Positions 1 to 13,000 of a stretch of DNA of 64,000 nt are shown one piece after another. The notes beneath the pieces were generated by a model that was given only the letters and a program-made list of their open reading frames with translations, made no database searches and was not told where the DNA came from. Both the position numbers and the translations under genes were made by a program. The number at the start of each line of letters is the position of its first letter. Within the stretch, counting starts at the first letter, position 1. The stretch is from Pempheris klunzingeri (taxonomy: Eukaryota > Chordata > Actinopteri > Acropomatiformes > Pempheridae). Location: assembly GCF_042242105.1 (NCBI RefSeq), contig NC_092021.1, positions 9,566,355-9,630,354 of the forward strand, written 5' to 3'.

Positions 1-3000
1 AAATGCAAACACATGATATGAGTAAATGGCCTCTAAGTAACTACTATTGTCTATCATTTAAGGCTGCAGGGCAGTTTGGAAAAGGCCCAAAGAAAGACAT
101 TTGTTGCTATTCATATTCAAGATGTAAACATATTTTATTGTGACTGGCTGTGAAACTTGGAAAAGTCTAGTAATGTTTGGTCTGAATGGAGTTGGCAGTG
201 CTGAGCCATGTTTGGTATGACTTGTATAGGTTTTTATCTTTAGCCTATGTACTTTTTCTGTGACTTTTCTGTGACTTCAGTTGGGCTGTTGATCTGTCTC
301 ACACTCTGTGTGGGGATTCTCAAAAGAGGATTTAATTCTATGTGTTTCTGTGCCAGAAGAGCGCTCACATTTTAATGTTTAATTGCTGAATGTATCCACA
401 CCCAAAGTTTCCAAGAGGGCTGACACCAGAAATATGAACAAAAATAAAAGGTAAATATTAATTGAAAAACATTCTTGCAAAGTAAGGAGTCACCTGACTG
501 CAGCACATATATACATTTCCATCTCCATAAATGCTTCTCTGTTTGCAGTGGTGGTGGCTCCAAACATATTTTTAGTGGCACAGCAGCCGCGAGGCTCTGA
601 GGCTCCCACTTGTGCTCTTGAACTACCACCTGTCCACCTGTCACTGACTCACTGAGGCTTTAACAAACCTCAGGACTCTCCCACACAGCGGGCGTGCCAG
701 TGGGTGAGAAAATAAGAGAGGAGGCATACTGTGGTCAATAGAGCGTCCTTCGGTACCTCCTCCAGTGGCTTGATTAAAGAGATGGGTTTTGCTAATGGCT
801 GCCTGGCTCTCAGACCACAGGAGAGGACACTTGACAGATAAGCCAGCCCACAGCCTATCCTTAAGGTCTGTTTTGGGCTTGGTCTTCAGCAGTGGATACA
901 CTTTAAGGTCAATCAACTCTAGATTCTTTTCAAAACTCAAAAGCTTTAATGTTGAGGGTTAGGATCAGGAATATCCTCTCATCCCATGAAAGACGTTAAA
1001 GCCTTTGCCATTATTGCCCATTATTATAAATGAGGAGAGTACATATATTTCTAAGGTCATCTCATAATCAGTATTGAGTAATAATAGTAGCTCCTTAATT
1101 ATATTCTCATTACATTCATACTTTATCAGTCAATATAATTATTACACTGTCTTTTAATGAACTGCACACATTGAGTTATGGCAGGCAAGATAAAACTTTC
1201 TGAGAGAAGTGTGTGGTTTTGGTGGATTCCTTAACAAACTAGACAAAAAAAAGTCCCAACAGAGAATAATACACCACTAAACTGACTCTAGTCACAGTGT
1301 GTGTACATGCTTTTGTGCTGGATCAATAAAAAGTAACTTATCTGTTTCCAAAGTGACCTCACCCTTAAGAACCAATCACTATTACATCATCAGACAAATA
1401 TCTATCAGGCCTTTAATGAAGTAATACATTCCAGTAAGCATAAAGAAAATGTAATACACTGTTACCATAGTTGCTTTGTTACATTTATATAATTTTATTG
1501 AAATTAAGATTTTTATCATACTGCTATTACTTTACACAAATATGTCGCAATACATTATCATCATTATCTTTTTCTTTTTTAATAATTCATTGCATTTTGA
1601 CTGATTAATTTGCTATAGGTCTTTTTCACAGCAAACATTTTGACATGTCAAGGCAAAAAAAAAAGCACACATGTAATTAATTGAACAATGGCCGAATTCC
1701 ATTTAGGTGAACCAGTTCCAGGGTTCTGAATTGTACATGCTGGCTCGTGGAGAGGTTTCTCAGGATGTTGTTAATGTTTGTTATTCCACCTGTGCTTTTC
1801 GTGCTATGCAAGTCAAAATATCTGTGGTGAAAAAGGGCAGTTTTATCTGGCAGATACTAAATTAGCAGTGCTATAAACAACACTCTGCATCCATCGGCAG
1901 TGGTCTAGAAGCATGGTCCACTGCCATTTTGTTCTAGTGAGTTTTGAATAAGAGTTACATATATATAAATAAGTGAGTGTAGGTGACTGAAATTTACTAT
2001 TTAGCTATCAGGAAGGGATTTTGGGTCAAAGTCATATACCTGTGATTGGCAGGGCTTTCACCCATCCATGTGATATCAGCGCCAAACCCAACTTTAATAG
2101 CAGTGGGGACATCAGTTACATCAGTTCCTGTATATCAGTGCAAACACTGACCCTGCCTTCTCCTTAATGTCAAACACTTAAATATCCTCTCACTTTGGTC
2201 TCAGTGGAATGTCACTGTGCAAGAGATGACTTCTAGAAACGTAAATCAAGTCGCTATCCTGCCCACGCACACAAAGACACACTCACACACACACATTCCG
2301 CGTTCGCTGGGACTCTAGAAAAAGCATCGGAAACCAAAGGAGCCGCACACTCCTCCATGGAATTTACTGAGGACAGGATGTTGGCTTCACGGTCACGCAA
2401 TGCTGCACTCATCCCAGCCTACACTCCTTATTCCCATTACACATTATATCATCATGTATCTGTATCAAGTGCTGCTCTCTGCCAGAGGGGATCAAAACCT
2501 TACATTCTGCATTGGAAGATGGTAAATCATTGTGCAGCCATGTCTAGATCTGCGGAATTATTATCTGGTAGATAACATCGATCCTGTTTTCTAATACTGT
2601 TTTCGAATAGTGTTTTTCCAATTGTACATCATCTCTTTCTTTTTTTTTATTATGAACATTTTGAGGGATTGTGGGAAAGAAGACAGCAGGAGAATTACAG
2701 GTTACACCACATTACAGTAGTTCTTCTTGTTCCCTAAACTAAAACTTTCCTCTCAAAAAAAAAAATAATCAAGAAACATTGTACCTTAAACGGTGGATTG
2801 ATCTGTCAATTTCTACTTTTCAAGAAATTGTCTTTTGCTTCAAGAAAGTTTAGTGATGTGTGCGCTGGAAATAAGTGAAAATGTCTAACACCATATGAAG
2901 AATGTTTCACTTATTTAAGTGAAACCAGATTTTATGTTTCAGCGGACCAAGTGAAGGGCTTATTTTCTGAAGTGTGCAGAGCTCCGTTTTTCTGGTGCCA

Positions 3001-3507
3001 AAACTATTTCCCTGAATGTCTTTTTTAACTCTTCTTGCTTTTTCTAGTAGATCTGGGAAGCTGCTTATCGGCGGAGGAAATGGTCGATTTGATGTGGTGT
3101 TCCACTGTGGCCTTGCAGCTGAACCTGTGCAAAGGGACAAACATGTATGCACATACCGTATGCAGGCCTCTATTTAAGCATCAGCATGCCATTCGATATT
3201 CTTACTTCTTTAAAATAATACGTATTTTTTTTAGACAGAGTTCATTCATAACTTTCAGACTTTCATTCACTTCTGCTACGAGCTTAGTCTACGAGTCTAC
3301 GAGCTTTTAACCCACAGATATGAGATTTTCTCACCATGAATTTGTTCCTACTCTGTGAACACATTTAGAATTGCCTCAGATCATGCGAACGCACAGATGA
3401 TGACACACACATAAAAGTCAATATTTAAAATTGTTAATTTAGAAATACGTGTGCCAAATCCATTAAATAACCATGAAAATGGTGCCCTATTGTCATCATT
3501 TCAGTAT

Positions 3508-3760
3508 TCAGCTGTAACAACCGAGTCTCTGTCCTAGCTCACAATGGAGAATATTGAAACATATTGCAAAACAGCCGCAAGCAGTCTGCAGGCCACATGT
3601 TTCCTTCTTTTTCTCCTTGTCTATTATTCTTTTTTTTCGCATCAACTTTAATGTCAAACCATTTCTCTTTTGCCTGAGCAACAGTCCGTACCTCAACATT
3701 CACCACCTCCATTAGTGCAGCCAAAGCCTTTTTTTTCAGCATTATCATTCCTGAGGAAAC
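3508..3760 (-). pseudogene. Decayed Myb/SANT-like domain, probably Harbinger-associated
   Basis: On the minus strand a short frame reads LMEVVNVEVRTVAQAKEKWF, followed by DIKVDAKK. This resembles the C-terminal half of the Myb/SANT-like DNA-binding domain (…RT..EVK.KW.D.K..AKK…) found in the second protein of PIF/Harbinger transposons and in domesticated relatives such as NAIF1 and MSANTD proteins. The frame shifts after an A-run, continuing in another frame as KRIIDKEKKK, and upstream sequence has stops. There is no intact gene. The family call rests on a short motif remembered from the family; a chance match cannot be excluded. Confidence 0.4.
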
Positions 3761-6420
3761 ACTTTAGAAAATTGTGCCATTTCTGACTTCCACCTCAGAA
3801 TCTATTGTTTCAATTTCTTCAGTTTTTTGCTTTAGGATCTTTCTTACAACTTAACCTCTTTCTCTATGATGCACCTCTATGCAAATGTATTTCCTCTTAT
3901 AGAGAAAAGGTGGCATGGCAATCTGCTGATTGCAAATAGCGACCACATGCCTGTCAATTTAACATGACTGTGATTCACTACCTTCGGAACGGTGGTGAGA
4001 AAAAAACTCGTTCAGATTGTTTCATGAATCTGTTGGTAATTTTCGAACACCCCCTGATCGCTGAACTACATTATTAAACAAATGTCCAGCGAGGCCTCCC
4101 ATTACAAAGTGAGCAGTCAAGGGCAAGTACACTGGCAAATGTACTATTTGTGAATAATGTTCAGGGAAAACACACACACACCGTGTAGACAGAGGGGAAA
4201 GAGAAAAGCTTTTATAAAAACCAGCTTTACGAATTACTTTTGAAGCTCACTGAGGCCATTACCATGTGCTATCAGTGTGTGGTATCATCTGGTCCAAGCA
4301 GTGTTGGACTAACCTGCTGGAGCGGTCGAAGTAAAGCTGTGAGCTCCTATCAGTCTCCTGCTTCTTCCCACTCTTTGCTCATTGTGTGTGTATCTTGTAT
4401 CCACAGGAGCTTCCCATGGCAGCTTCATCCTATAGCATTTAAACCACAGCCTGAGAAACCAACCGCTACTCCCTTCTCCCAGCGCTGTTATATGTCCTTT
4501 GTGGGTATTTGATTAAAGACACTATTATTAAGGAATACACACCCTATGAACATTATATCAACTTAAATATTAGTGGCACTGAAACTAGGCTTTGAAGGAT
4601 TCACCTCAGGGGCTCCTGGTAGTCTGTGGCCTGGGGGCACTTTTCCACTTTGCACAGTTGGTAACCAGCTGATGCTCCAAGAAGGTTTGAGTGTGCAAAT
4701 GTAGGACTCATCTGATAGTACATTATAGACGCCCTCATACTCTGATACAAAGAATACATGTTTTTTTTGTTTTTTTTTACTGAAATGGGTATTTATTTTC
4801 CTCCAAAGTCTTTTGTTGTAATATTTAGATTTTCTGCTCTGTCAAACTGCCCCCCTGATGCACAGCAGAGAAAGTGCGTCACTGCCAGCTCCCCCACACC
4901 AAGTGATCAAGTGATGTTGTTCTGCATCTGACATCGTCCTCTCTCAGGGGAGGCAGGCCCCGTTTTCCATGCCCGCAGGTTGCAGCTCTGGTGTGGGATT
5001 CCCAAGGCCTCAGGAAAAGCACAGTTTACAACATTCCCACAGTGGTGGCCACCGAACGACTCTCTTCCTCTTCTCCCCTCTTCTGTTTGACTGGGGTTTC
5101 TTTTTACCCATTTTGTTGTCAGGCAGCGGTTTGGGAAGCTGCCCAATGGTTCCCGGTTCGTTTTGTGAGTGGGGGGAGAGAAGAGGAGGGGAGGAAGAAG
5201 AGAGGGACCCACAGTCCCTCCAAACCCTACCATCCACAACAGCTCTACAGCTTTGTTCCCCATCCAAGACACCCCCTCCCACTCCCGACCATGAGATCTT
5301 CTCAGTGGCGGAAAATCCTTCCCATGAGCGGTCTCGCTCTACGGAAGTAATTAAACATGGGTAGTTTGGTGTAATGGACATTGTCATGCTGCCATTAACT
5401 GATCTGTGGGCTCACAAACTCAAACACACAGCATAGTTTGAAGCACTGATGGACAAACATCCATGTTTCAAACATCTAATATCTCAGTGCTCTGTTATAT
5501 GCACAGCGTCTTGATTAGGTGTAGAAGCAGCACATTTTTCTTTGAGCTCTGATTCCAGTGAACATTGCTCAGCTCATAATGACCTGATGATGCTTCATAA
5601 AGCAATACCTAAAGGGAATCATTATTACATGGCAGCAAGAACAGAAGCAAGCAATCATAATGGGTCTGTTTTCCAAACCAGGCTCCACCAGCTCATTTCC
5701 CATCATCACTGCTAACGAGCGAATAATATTTTTGTGTCCAAGACTACAACATCTCCTGTCAGTTTGCACGCTGTCATTGTTCCTGAAAGTCAGACCATAC
5801 GAGGAAGCAATGATGAAACATCTCTCAAATGAGAGGGAACTAATGAAGTGTACCGTAAGAGCCAAGTTACAGACTGTGACAGTAATTACAGAAGCAATCA
5901 CTTTACATCCTTCCTGCCCTCGCCACATTTCACAACTACCGGCTCCTTTGGAAAACAGTCAAATTAAGACTCATTAAGCCCCTCTGAGGTTTTTCACTAA
6001 AACACACTATTATAAGTAAAGACTCTTTCAATATTTCCAACCATATACTGCTTAAAGCTGAAGGAATTCCCTGTGTGCGTTGCCTTAAACCAAATTGAGT
6101 GCTTTATAGAGGAAAAGAGCTTCCGGATGTGAAACCACATATGCTGCGTTACAGTTTGACCCCAAAAAAGAGAAATGATCAATACTCCCAGACTCCTTCA
6201 TCCACACCCAAGCTTTCCTGTTCAATTGATCTGACGTGAGCTCCAACGGAAAAGGCTGCTTTTCTTGGACCACTAGGACAAACTCAGTTTCATGTCATTT
6301 CCATGAGTCACGTTCATGTTTTAACAGATTCCTCTGCTCTTGCTGTGTGGCGAAAAAAGGGGGAGCTTGAATTGGATAAATCTCGGATTGCACTGGGTCA
6401 GAATACCTGTGCGTGCCTAG

Positions 6421-6465
6421 GTGTGTGTGTGTGAGTGTGTGTGAGTGTGTGTGTGTGTGTGTGTG
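6421..6465. repeat. (GT)n microsatellite
   Basis: Interrupted GT dinucleotide repeat with two GA interruptions, visible directly. Confidence 0.95.
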
Positions 6466-7054
6466 GCAGCAGTAAACACGCAGTGATGTGGTCATTGGAG
6501 GAAACTAAGAGTTCCGGAACGCCTGAGGAATGAGATCATTCAAATTAAAGCGCGTGGTAATTACCCAATGGTAACCCAGTGCAAGTGCAGGAGAGCAGGC
6601 CGCCTGACAGAGGCAGACACAAAGTGATTGTGGTGGAACTACTTAACAACTTACAGGTGAGTCTGGATCCAAACAAACATGAAGGAATCTCTTTTACACA
6701 AACAGGGTCTACGTTTGTTAGGCTAACATATTCATGCGCACACACACACACGCCGACAGTATTTTATATGAAAACACCAGATCCATGGAAACAAGCTTTA
6801 ATCTGCGTCTAAGAGCTGTGGTCGCCTCATGAAGCTGGCTGCGCTGCACTCAAAATCCCTTCGCATGCTGGTCCCCAGTTGAAGTGGAACACTGCGGTGA
6901 TATTAGAGGAGGTTGCTGAGATTTTGATTGCAGTTTGTGGTGCAAATAAACTCAGGAATGAACAACACCATTCAGCTTTTCAGGCTTCCTGTAAATTTCT
7001 GGGGCAACAAGCCGTTAACCATCTTTGTCTCTCTTTTGTTGCAAAGGCATTACC

Positions 7055-7074
7055 AAAAAAAAAAAAAAAAAAAA
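7055..7074. repeat. Poly(A) run, 20 bases
   Basis: Uninterrupted A20 on the plus strand. The sequence 5' of it does not look like a recognised SINE or LINE tail, so it is recorded only as a homopolymer. Confidence 0.9.
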
Positions 7075-7377
7075 TCACTTTGGTGTTTTAATGCTGTTAA
7101 TGCTGATCATGATTTGTTGTGTTCATGTAGTAAAGCAGCCACCAGTAACAGAGATTTTCCTGATGGAACAAAACTCTTTTCTCTCTGGTGAATCTATCTC
7201 TCCAAAGTGACCATAGCACGGTGCTTTCCTAAATAAACCGTCCCATGAAAAAAGTTTTAACTTGAAAGAGAAGTCTCTCACAGCAGAAACTCTCCACAGG
7301 AAGATGGTGGTTTACCAAACTGTCCAATCTCTGTTTCACTCCGCTCTGGTGCAAAAAGGGCTCGTTCTTTCTCTCTT

Positions 7378-7408
7378 TCTGTCTGTCTGTCTGTCTGTCT
7401 GTCTGTAT
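7378..7408. repeat. (TCTG)n tetranucleotide microsatellite
   Basis: About seven TCTG units are visible on the plus strand, adjoining a CT-rich stretch. Confidence 0.95.
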
Positions 7409-7546
7409 GTGAGTTGTGTTAATGAAAGGCTTACCCCTGAAATGATGAGGCTCTTAAGGACACATGCTGAGGTCAACAGTCGAATCCTCTGTATCAGACT
7501 CAGAGAAGGCTGATGGAGGAATGGGCAGAGAGAAGAGAAGAGGAAA

Positions 7547-7575
7547 AAGAAAGAAAGAAAGAAAGAAAGAAAGAC
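7547..7575. repeat. (GAAA)n tetranucleotide microsatellite
   Basis: About seven AAAG/GAAA units inside a roughly 150-base purine-rich tract (7500-7650) that creates spurious charged reading frames on both strands. Confidence 0.95.
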
Positions 7576-9216
7576 AAGGGCAGAGATGGGAAAGACAGAG
7601 GCGTGAGAGGGAAGAGAGAGTGAGGGAAGGAGAGATATTGGAAGAATTCGAGGTGTCTGCCATGCTTGAAAGGAAGACAGTGCCATCTAGAGACCTCATG
7701 TGACAGTTGTGCACAGGCATGCATGCAAATTTGATTAAGTCTCATTTGTTAAATGGTGAATTTAACAGACCCATAGAGCAAAAATGCTGTTTCCACTCTG
7801 AAAAAGAGGATAATTCTTTGAAAAATTTGCAGAAATATCTTCAAGTCTGCCCAGGAAGCAGCCCAGTCCATCTTCTCAAGTCTTCACTGGAGCTTTCTGG
7901 ATGGAGAGGCCTCCTCTCCCTCGGCCCCTGTGCTCCCTGCTGCTTCCACTCTGGGTTCCCAGGCTCTGTGTTTTCCACGGGGCCAGTTGGAGTTTCACCA
8001 AATTGACACCATGACATCTTGGCTCATTCATTAGCTTGGCAAAAATAACAAATGTCCCTATCCAGAGTTCTATCACCCTTGTGTTAAATTGCTTTACTTC
8101 CTCTGGAGGATATCAGAAGTTACAAGACACATGCGAAACACATCAGGACAGTTCAACACACCGCCATTTCAGCTGCGTTAAATAAAAAAACACTGTATTG
8201 GGTTATTATTATGAGGCCAGGCTACTTTTTAATACCTGCTGAATAGTGATTAAAGGTTTTCATTTAAGAGAAAGCAGCCCTCTTTAACAAAAAATTGATC
8301 ACAAAAACCTTGGCTTGAATAATAAACAGCTCTACATCAGTATCCATAGAGGGGCAGTCTGCTCACCTTCACCATTTCTGCTTTATTTACATATTCAACA
8401 ACACTTACAGGAAAAAGCAGGGAAAAAAGCTCTGGTGGGACTAAAGCCTAAACTACATAGCAGATTACACGTGGCTCCAGTAACTATCTCTGGGGGTGAC
8501 CCTTTGAAATGGATACATAATGTACTGTGTACAAGGGGAATTTCACTCAAGAGATGATCGAGTAAAAGTCACTGAGGCTTTGCTCAATCAAAAGCCCACA
8601 CCATTTGCAGGTTGTGCCGCCCCAATAATAATAATTTCATTAGATTTAACCAAACCTAAACTCCAGATGTTCCACCAATGACATTGGCTCAGATCATTTG
8701 GACTAGAACAGATTTTAGAGGGGTTGTGAGGAAAGGTGAAGGAATAATTCTCTTATGTTCACTAAAGGAGATGGCTAACAGGACAGGAAACATGGAATTT
8801 GATCTTATTTTTGTAGAAACGCAGCTTTCGGGGTGGCGTGAAAGGCCTCCCATTTAGTTTTTGATGATAAAAAAACCACACAGACGAGGCCATAGAATCA
8901 CTGTACTTTTACTGTATGCAAATAAAGATGTGAAATACAAAGCAAAATGCGCTGACATTTCATGTTGACCAGTGAAAATGTATGGGAAACAAAACAGAGC
9001 TCTGAAGCAGACATGCATATTGGACACTAGAGGCAACAGACCCACAGAGGTGTTGGTTAGTTAAATATGCTTAAACAGTACATGTTCTCTAGCATCCTTT
9101 ATAGTTTTTGGTGGTCACATGTAAATTAGTAATTACACCCAGAATGTAAACTTCACTCCTGCTACCAGCGTTTCAGTTACGATCCAGGACCTTAAATTGC
9201 TCATTTTAAACTTTTG

Positions 9217-10054
9217 TTTATTATTCCTCCTTAAAAGCATCTCAAATTTTATCGTTAGTATTTCTGGTCTAATCAACCTTTGCGGCCATTTTCCAAAATT
9301 CAATATTAAGGCACACTGCTGCAAAAGAATCTGTCAGCACCAAATGTAAACACGAGAACGACAGTGTTAGTGGTTTGCTGCCCCACAGCTCAGCCCTTAC
9401 ACTGCCAACCAAATTAAACCTAAGAATAATCAAACGAAGCTGAATTAGAATACAGATCAAATCTGATCTACAGCACAATTTTATCCTTGCACTTCACACT
9501 AGTTGTCACTTATAATCTAAGTGATCTAGGGGATGAACTTAAGAATACTGGGTTGCTGCACATTTTACCATCCACTCTGACTAAGAGCTGGTAAAAGGCT
9601 TAAAATCTAAGCTTACATAAAACAGATCAACGACCAGTTCAAGGAACCGGATCTGGGTAAGTTCCTCTGCCTTTGAACGGGATATTCAATACGTGGTGCG
9701 TTCAAGTACAAACTAACATTCTCACTATGGTTGTTAAGCTGAAAAGTGCTACTTAAAGCAGGACCAGAACACATCCCGGTGATTTGGGGAGTCACAAGGC
9801 AAACATTTAGGATACACATATAGTTTCCACAGGTCAGAGTATACTAAGGCTTCTCAGACACGTTAAGAAGCATTTTAATAAATAATTACAGTAACCGGAA
9901 GATGGGAGTAATATATAACATAAAAATGTTTAAGAATAATATTATTAACTGCAAATCGGGTCACAAAGTGCTCTATCCGGGGAGGGGGGTTGGTGTTGGG
10001 TTTTTAAGGTGCGGGTAGGATGAGCTCCACAGAAGTAGAGAAGGTGGATGGTGG
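9217..10054 (-). other. asb1: Putative asb1 3'UTR with poly(A) signal
   Basis: The sequence 3' of the asb1 stop codon has no coding character. The first canonical AATAAA on the minus strand downstream of the stop is at 9222-9217, giving a predicted 3'UTR of about 0.84 kb. Later AATAAA motifs exist (for example near 8.39 kb), so the true end is unproven. Confidence 0.35.
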
Positions 10055-13000
10055 TCAGTTGTGGTGAAGCAGGAAGTTCTTGATTGGCTGTGGTAGCGGT
10101 AACGAGGGTATGTGGTTAAGACGATTTTTGCCCATCGCTCTGCGGATCCTGATGCGACACAGGTGAGTCAGCCTATGAGGGCACCCTGAAAAAAGACAAA
10201 GCAAAGGCGGGACTCCTCAGCAACTGCAGCAAAGCCACACTACAGATGCAGGGAAACCACGACAACGAGGCACAGACCTGCTCAGTTATCACTCACACTC
10301 AAGTGCACAAAGTCGCGAGGGAAGGAGTCTCACAGCTTTGGGAAAGAAGCTGCTTTGCACTCCGGTGCTACGACAGTGAATTCTTGGACCCCGAAACCAA
10401 AGGAGCTAAATGGAACTTATGTCAAAATGTCTTTTCAGTGTCTACTTGGTGAAAAGCATCTATAATGCATGCCCATTCAGCCACAGCCGCAGCACAGGTC
10501 ATTCAGTGACAGGAAGGCAGTGGATGGGCAGTGTCCAGGTGTGAGTGTGTAGCAGTGCATCACTCAGACAGATTATTTGCTCTGGAGCAGAGTGACACAG
10601 AGTGACCCTCACTGGGGTTAATAAAGCAGAGTGGCTGACTGACTGTAGGGTGGTCCATAGAAGAATGAGGGGCCTGTTGGCAGCGATCAACATGTCACAC
10701 AGGCAGTCAATGCAACTGCCTACAGGGGCCCTACATGCAAAATTATTATTGGTACAAAAAAAATTCTTTTTGGAGTTTTTAAAATTGATTTTAGAAAGTA
10801 TATACATTAACTAATTCCATACAGCATAATAATATCATGTTTTCATGATAAATGAGAAATGATTGGGTGGCAACAACAACTAACAACAAACCCCTGTATG
10901 TACCACTCAAAACCAAAAAAACACACATTCATTTGACTTCAAAGATCAACTAAAGACATTATAGTTTCTTGAAAAATTATATTCCCCTTGGAATCTTTCC
11001 TCAACAACATCCCAGCTACCTCTACATCTGTATTTAAAAATATATATATATACTACATCGGGCCTCACTGATTCCTGCATATTCACAGATACTCACTCCT
11101 CGCCTCCAGGAAGACCCTGAGTGCCTCTGGATCCACCTTCCTGCGATTAGAAGCCTCCAGCTCAGACTCGTCCCAGGGCACAAGGGCCGGCTTGGCCCCG
11201 TGGTCCAGCAGCAGTTGGATGAAGGCCACCTCACAGCCGTGTCGCAGCACGGCATCCAGCAGGCAGGAGGCCAGGCCGCGGGTCAGGGCCTCGTGGCACA
11301 CGGGCCCCGTGTAGTTGAAATCGGGCTGAGCGCCGGCCTGGAGCAGCAGCCGGAAACAGTGGAGGTGGTGGTAGGCAGCGCTGATGTAGAGGGGACACAC
11401 CACCAGGGTGTTGAGGGTGCGAGCACTTAAGAGGAGCCGGGGACCCAGCTGGTGGTCCATGTCTACATCAGCATGGAACCTGGACACGGGGGGCCACAGA
11501 TACAGTTTAATGCCCCCTGAAGGAAATACAGTCGGGGGTCTTACAGCTTTTTAAGAGGCACTTTTCAAGCTTTTTCAAGGCACCCACACGAAGAAATGTC
11601 AAGACTCTCGAAGCCTTTATCATCACATCTAAATTGTTACTGTAAATGCAACTGTGAAAAATGTAATTTACAGAACGCCTTTATACCCACAGCAATCGAT
11701 TTATTCTGTCACACTGTTTATTTTACCAGCTGTTCGCGTTAATTATGATTAAATGTTTCGATCAGGAGTATTATCTGGTGTGAGACGCCAGGAGACAAAC
11801 AAAATGACTACATTTTTGGTTTATATGAGTGACTGCGTGGATGAGACACCAGCAATGAAGTATTTCAAAACATTCAAGACTTTGCACAAACCCTGTACAT
11901 TATATTACATACTGTGCAAACAACAGAAGTTTCTAGATCAAAAATTTGTGGCTAAAATTTCAATTTTTAAGCCTTTTCAGTCTGTTTCATCGTCAGTGTG
12001 ACTATTTTCTCATGTGGGCTGCTGCTGTTGACTAATGGGATTTGATTTTGTGCATTCTGGGAAAGATGAAAGAAACTGTTTTTTTTCAGGAAGTCAGGAA
12101 ACAACTGAACTCCCTGAAGCAGTGGAACAAATGACATCACACAGGCAGCAGTAGATCAAAATGGTGACCCTGAAACAAAACAAAAAATAAATAAAACCAA
12201 TATCACATAAAAGTAAAGCAAAACAAACAGCGAAGGAGATGAACTAGTGGCATGAAGAGTACCATCTTTCTCAGTGGCAGGAAGGAGAAAAAACAAGTCA
12301 TACATCCAGTGTCCTGTGAGAAGTTATAAATTCAACCTGTATATGTAAAGTGACAAAAATCCAATTCACAGCTACAGATCATCACCATCATCAGTCCAGC
12401 CAGGATTTAGTCTGATCCCCCCTAACCTCACCTGATGAGCTCCTGCAGTATGTCCAGCCTTCCCACCCGCGCAGCGTGGTACAACGGCGTGCTGCGGTGG
12501 TGGCGACTGCCGTTGGGATCAGCTCCGGCTTCAAGGAGGATTCTGACACAGTCCAGGTGACCGTTGACCACAGCTACGTAGAGAGCCGTTTGACCCTTTA
12601 CATCGACCAGGTCCACCTCAGCTCCCTGGGCGATCAGATAGGCCACGCAGGCCGCGTGTCCTGCTGTGGCTGCGATCCGCAGGGGGGTGCAGGGCAGACA
12701 GCCACAACACCACACAGACTTCTCATTGATGCGCCTGGCACCAAGGCAGAGAGAGACACGGTTATTAGTTGTATCCCTAGATCAGTGGTGGAGGAAATAT
12801 TCCAATACTATCGATGCTGCATTCAAAGTCTTACTTAGTATAACCAGAAAAATGTCGTTAAAGTATTGAAAGTAAACATATCCACTGCAGAAACCCTGTG
12901 CCTGTTGTACTATTATATATTCTAAAATTAGATTATTATTCCTCATTCATTAAGGTGAAAGCAGGATTTTACTGCTGGAGTTAATTGAGGTTAATTGAAC

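Larger units (their letters stand above)
1..9200. other. Non-coding region downstream of asb1
   Basis: No reading frame in this stretch resembles a known vertebrate exon, and none pairs with convincing splice sites into a longer protein. It holds AT-rich sequence, several microsatellites and one probable transposon-derived remnant near 3.5-3.75 kb, listed separately. In human the gene beyond ASB1 on this side is TWIST2, so part of this DNA could be regulatory sequence for a twist2 gene outside the window; that is inference from known synteny, not something visible here. Confidence 0.6.

Noticed and set aside
4907..5387. Overlapping 119-131 codon frames on both strands near 5 kb
   Set aside because: Four overlapping frames on opposite strands in a locally GC-rich patch, none resembling a protein family. 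Possibly a conserved non-coding element, but that cannot be judged without alignment.
5569..5977. Overlapping open frames on both strands at 5.6-6.0 kb
   Set aside because: No protein similarity was recognised. The lack of repeats would fit a conserved non-coding element, but I have no evidence for conservation.
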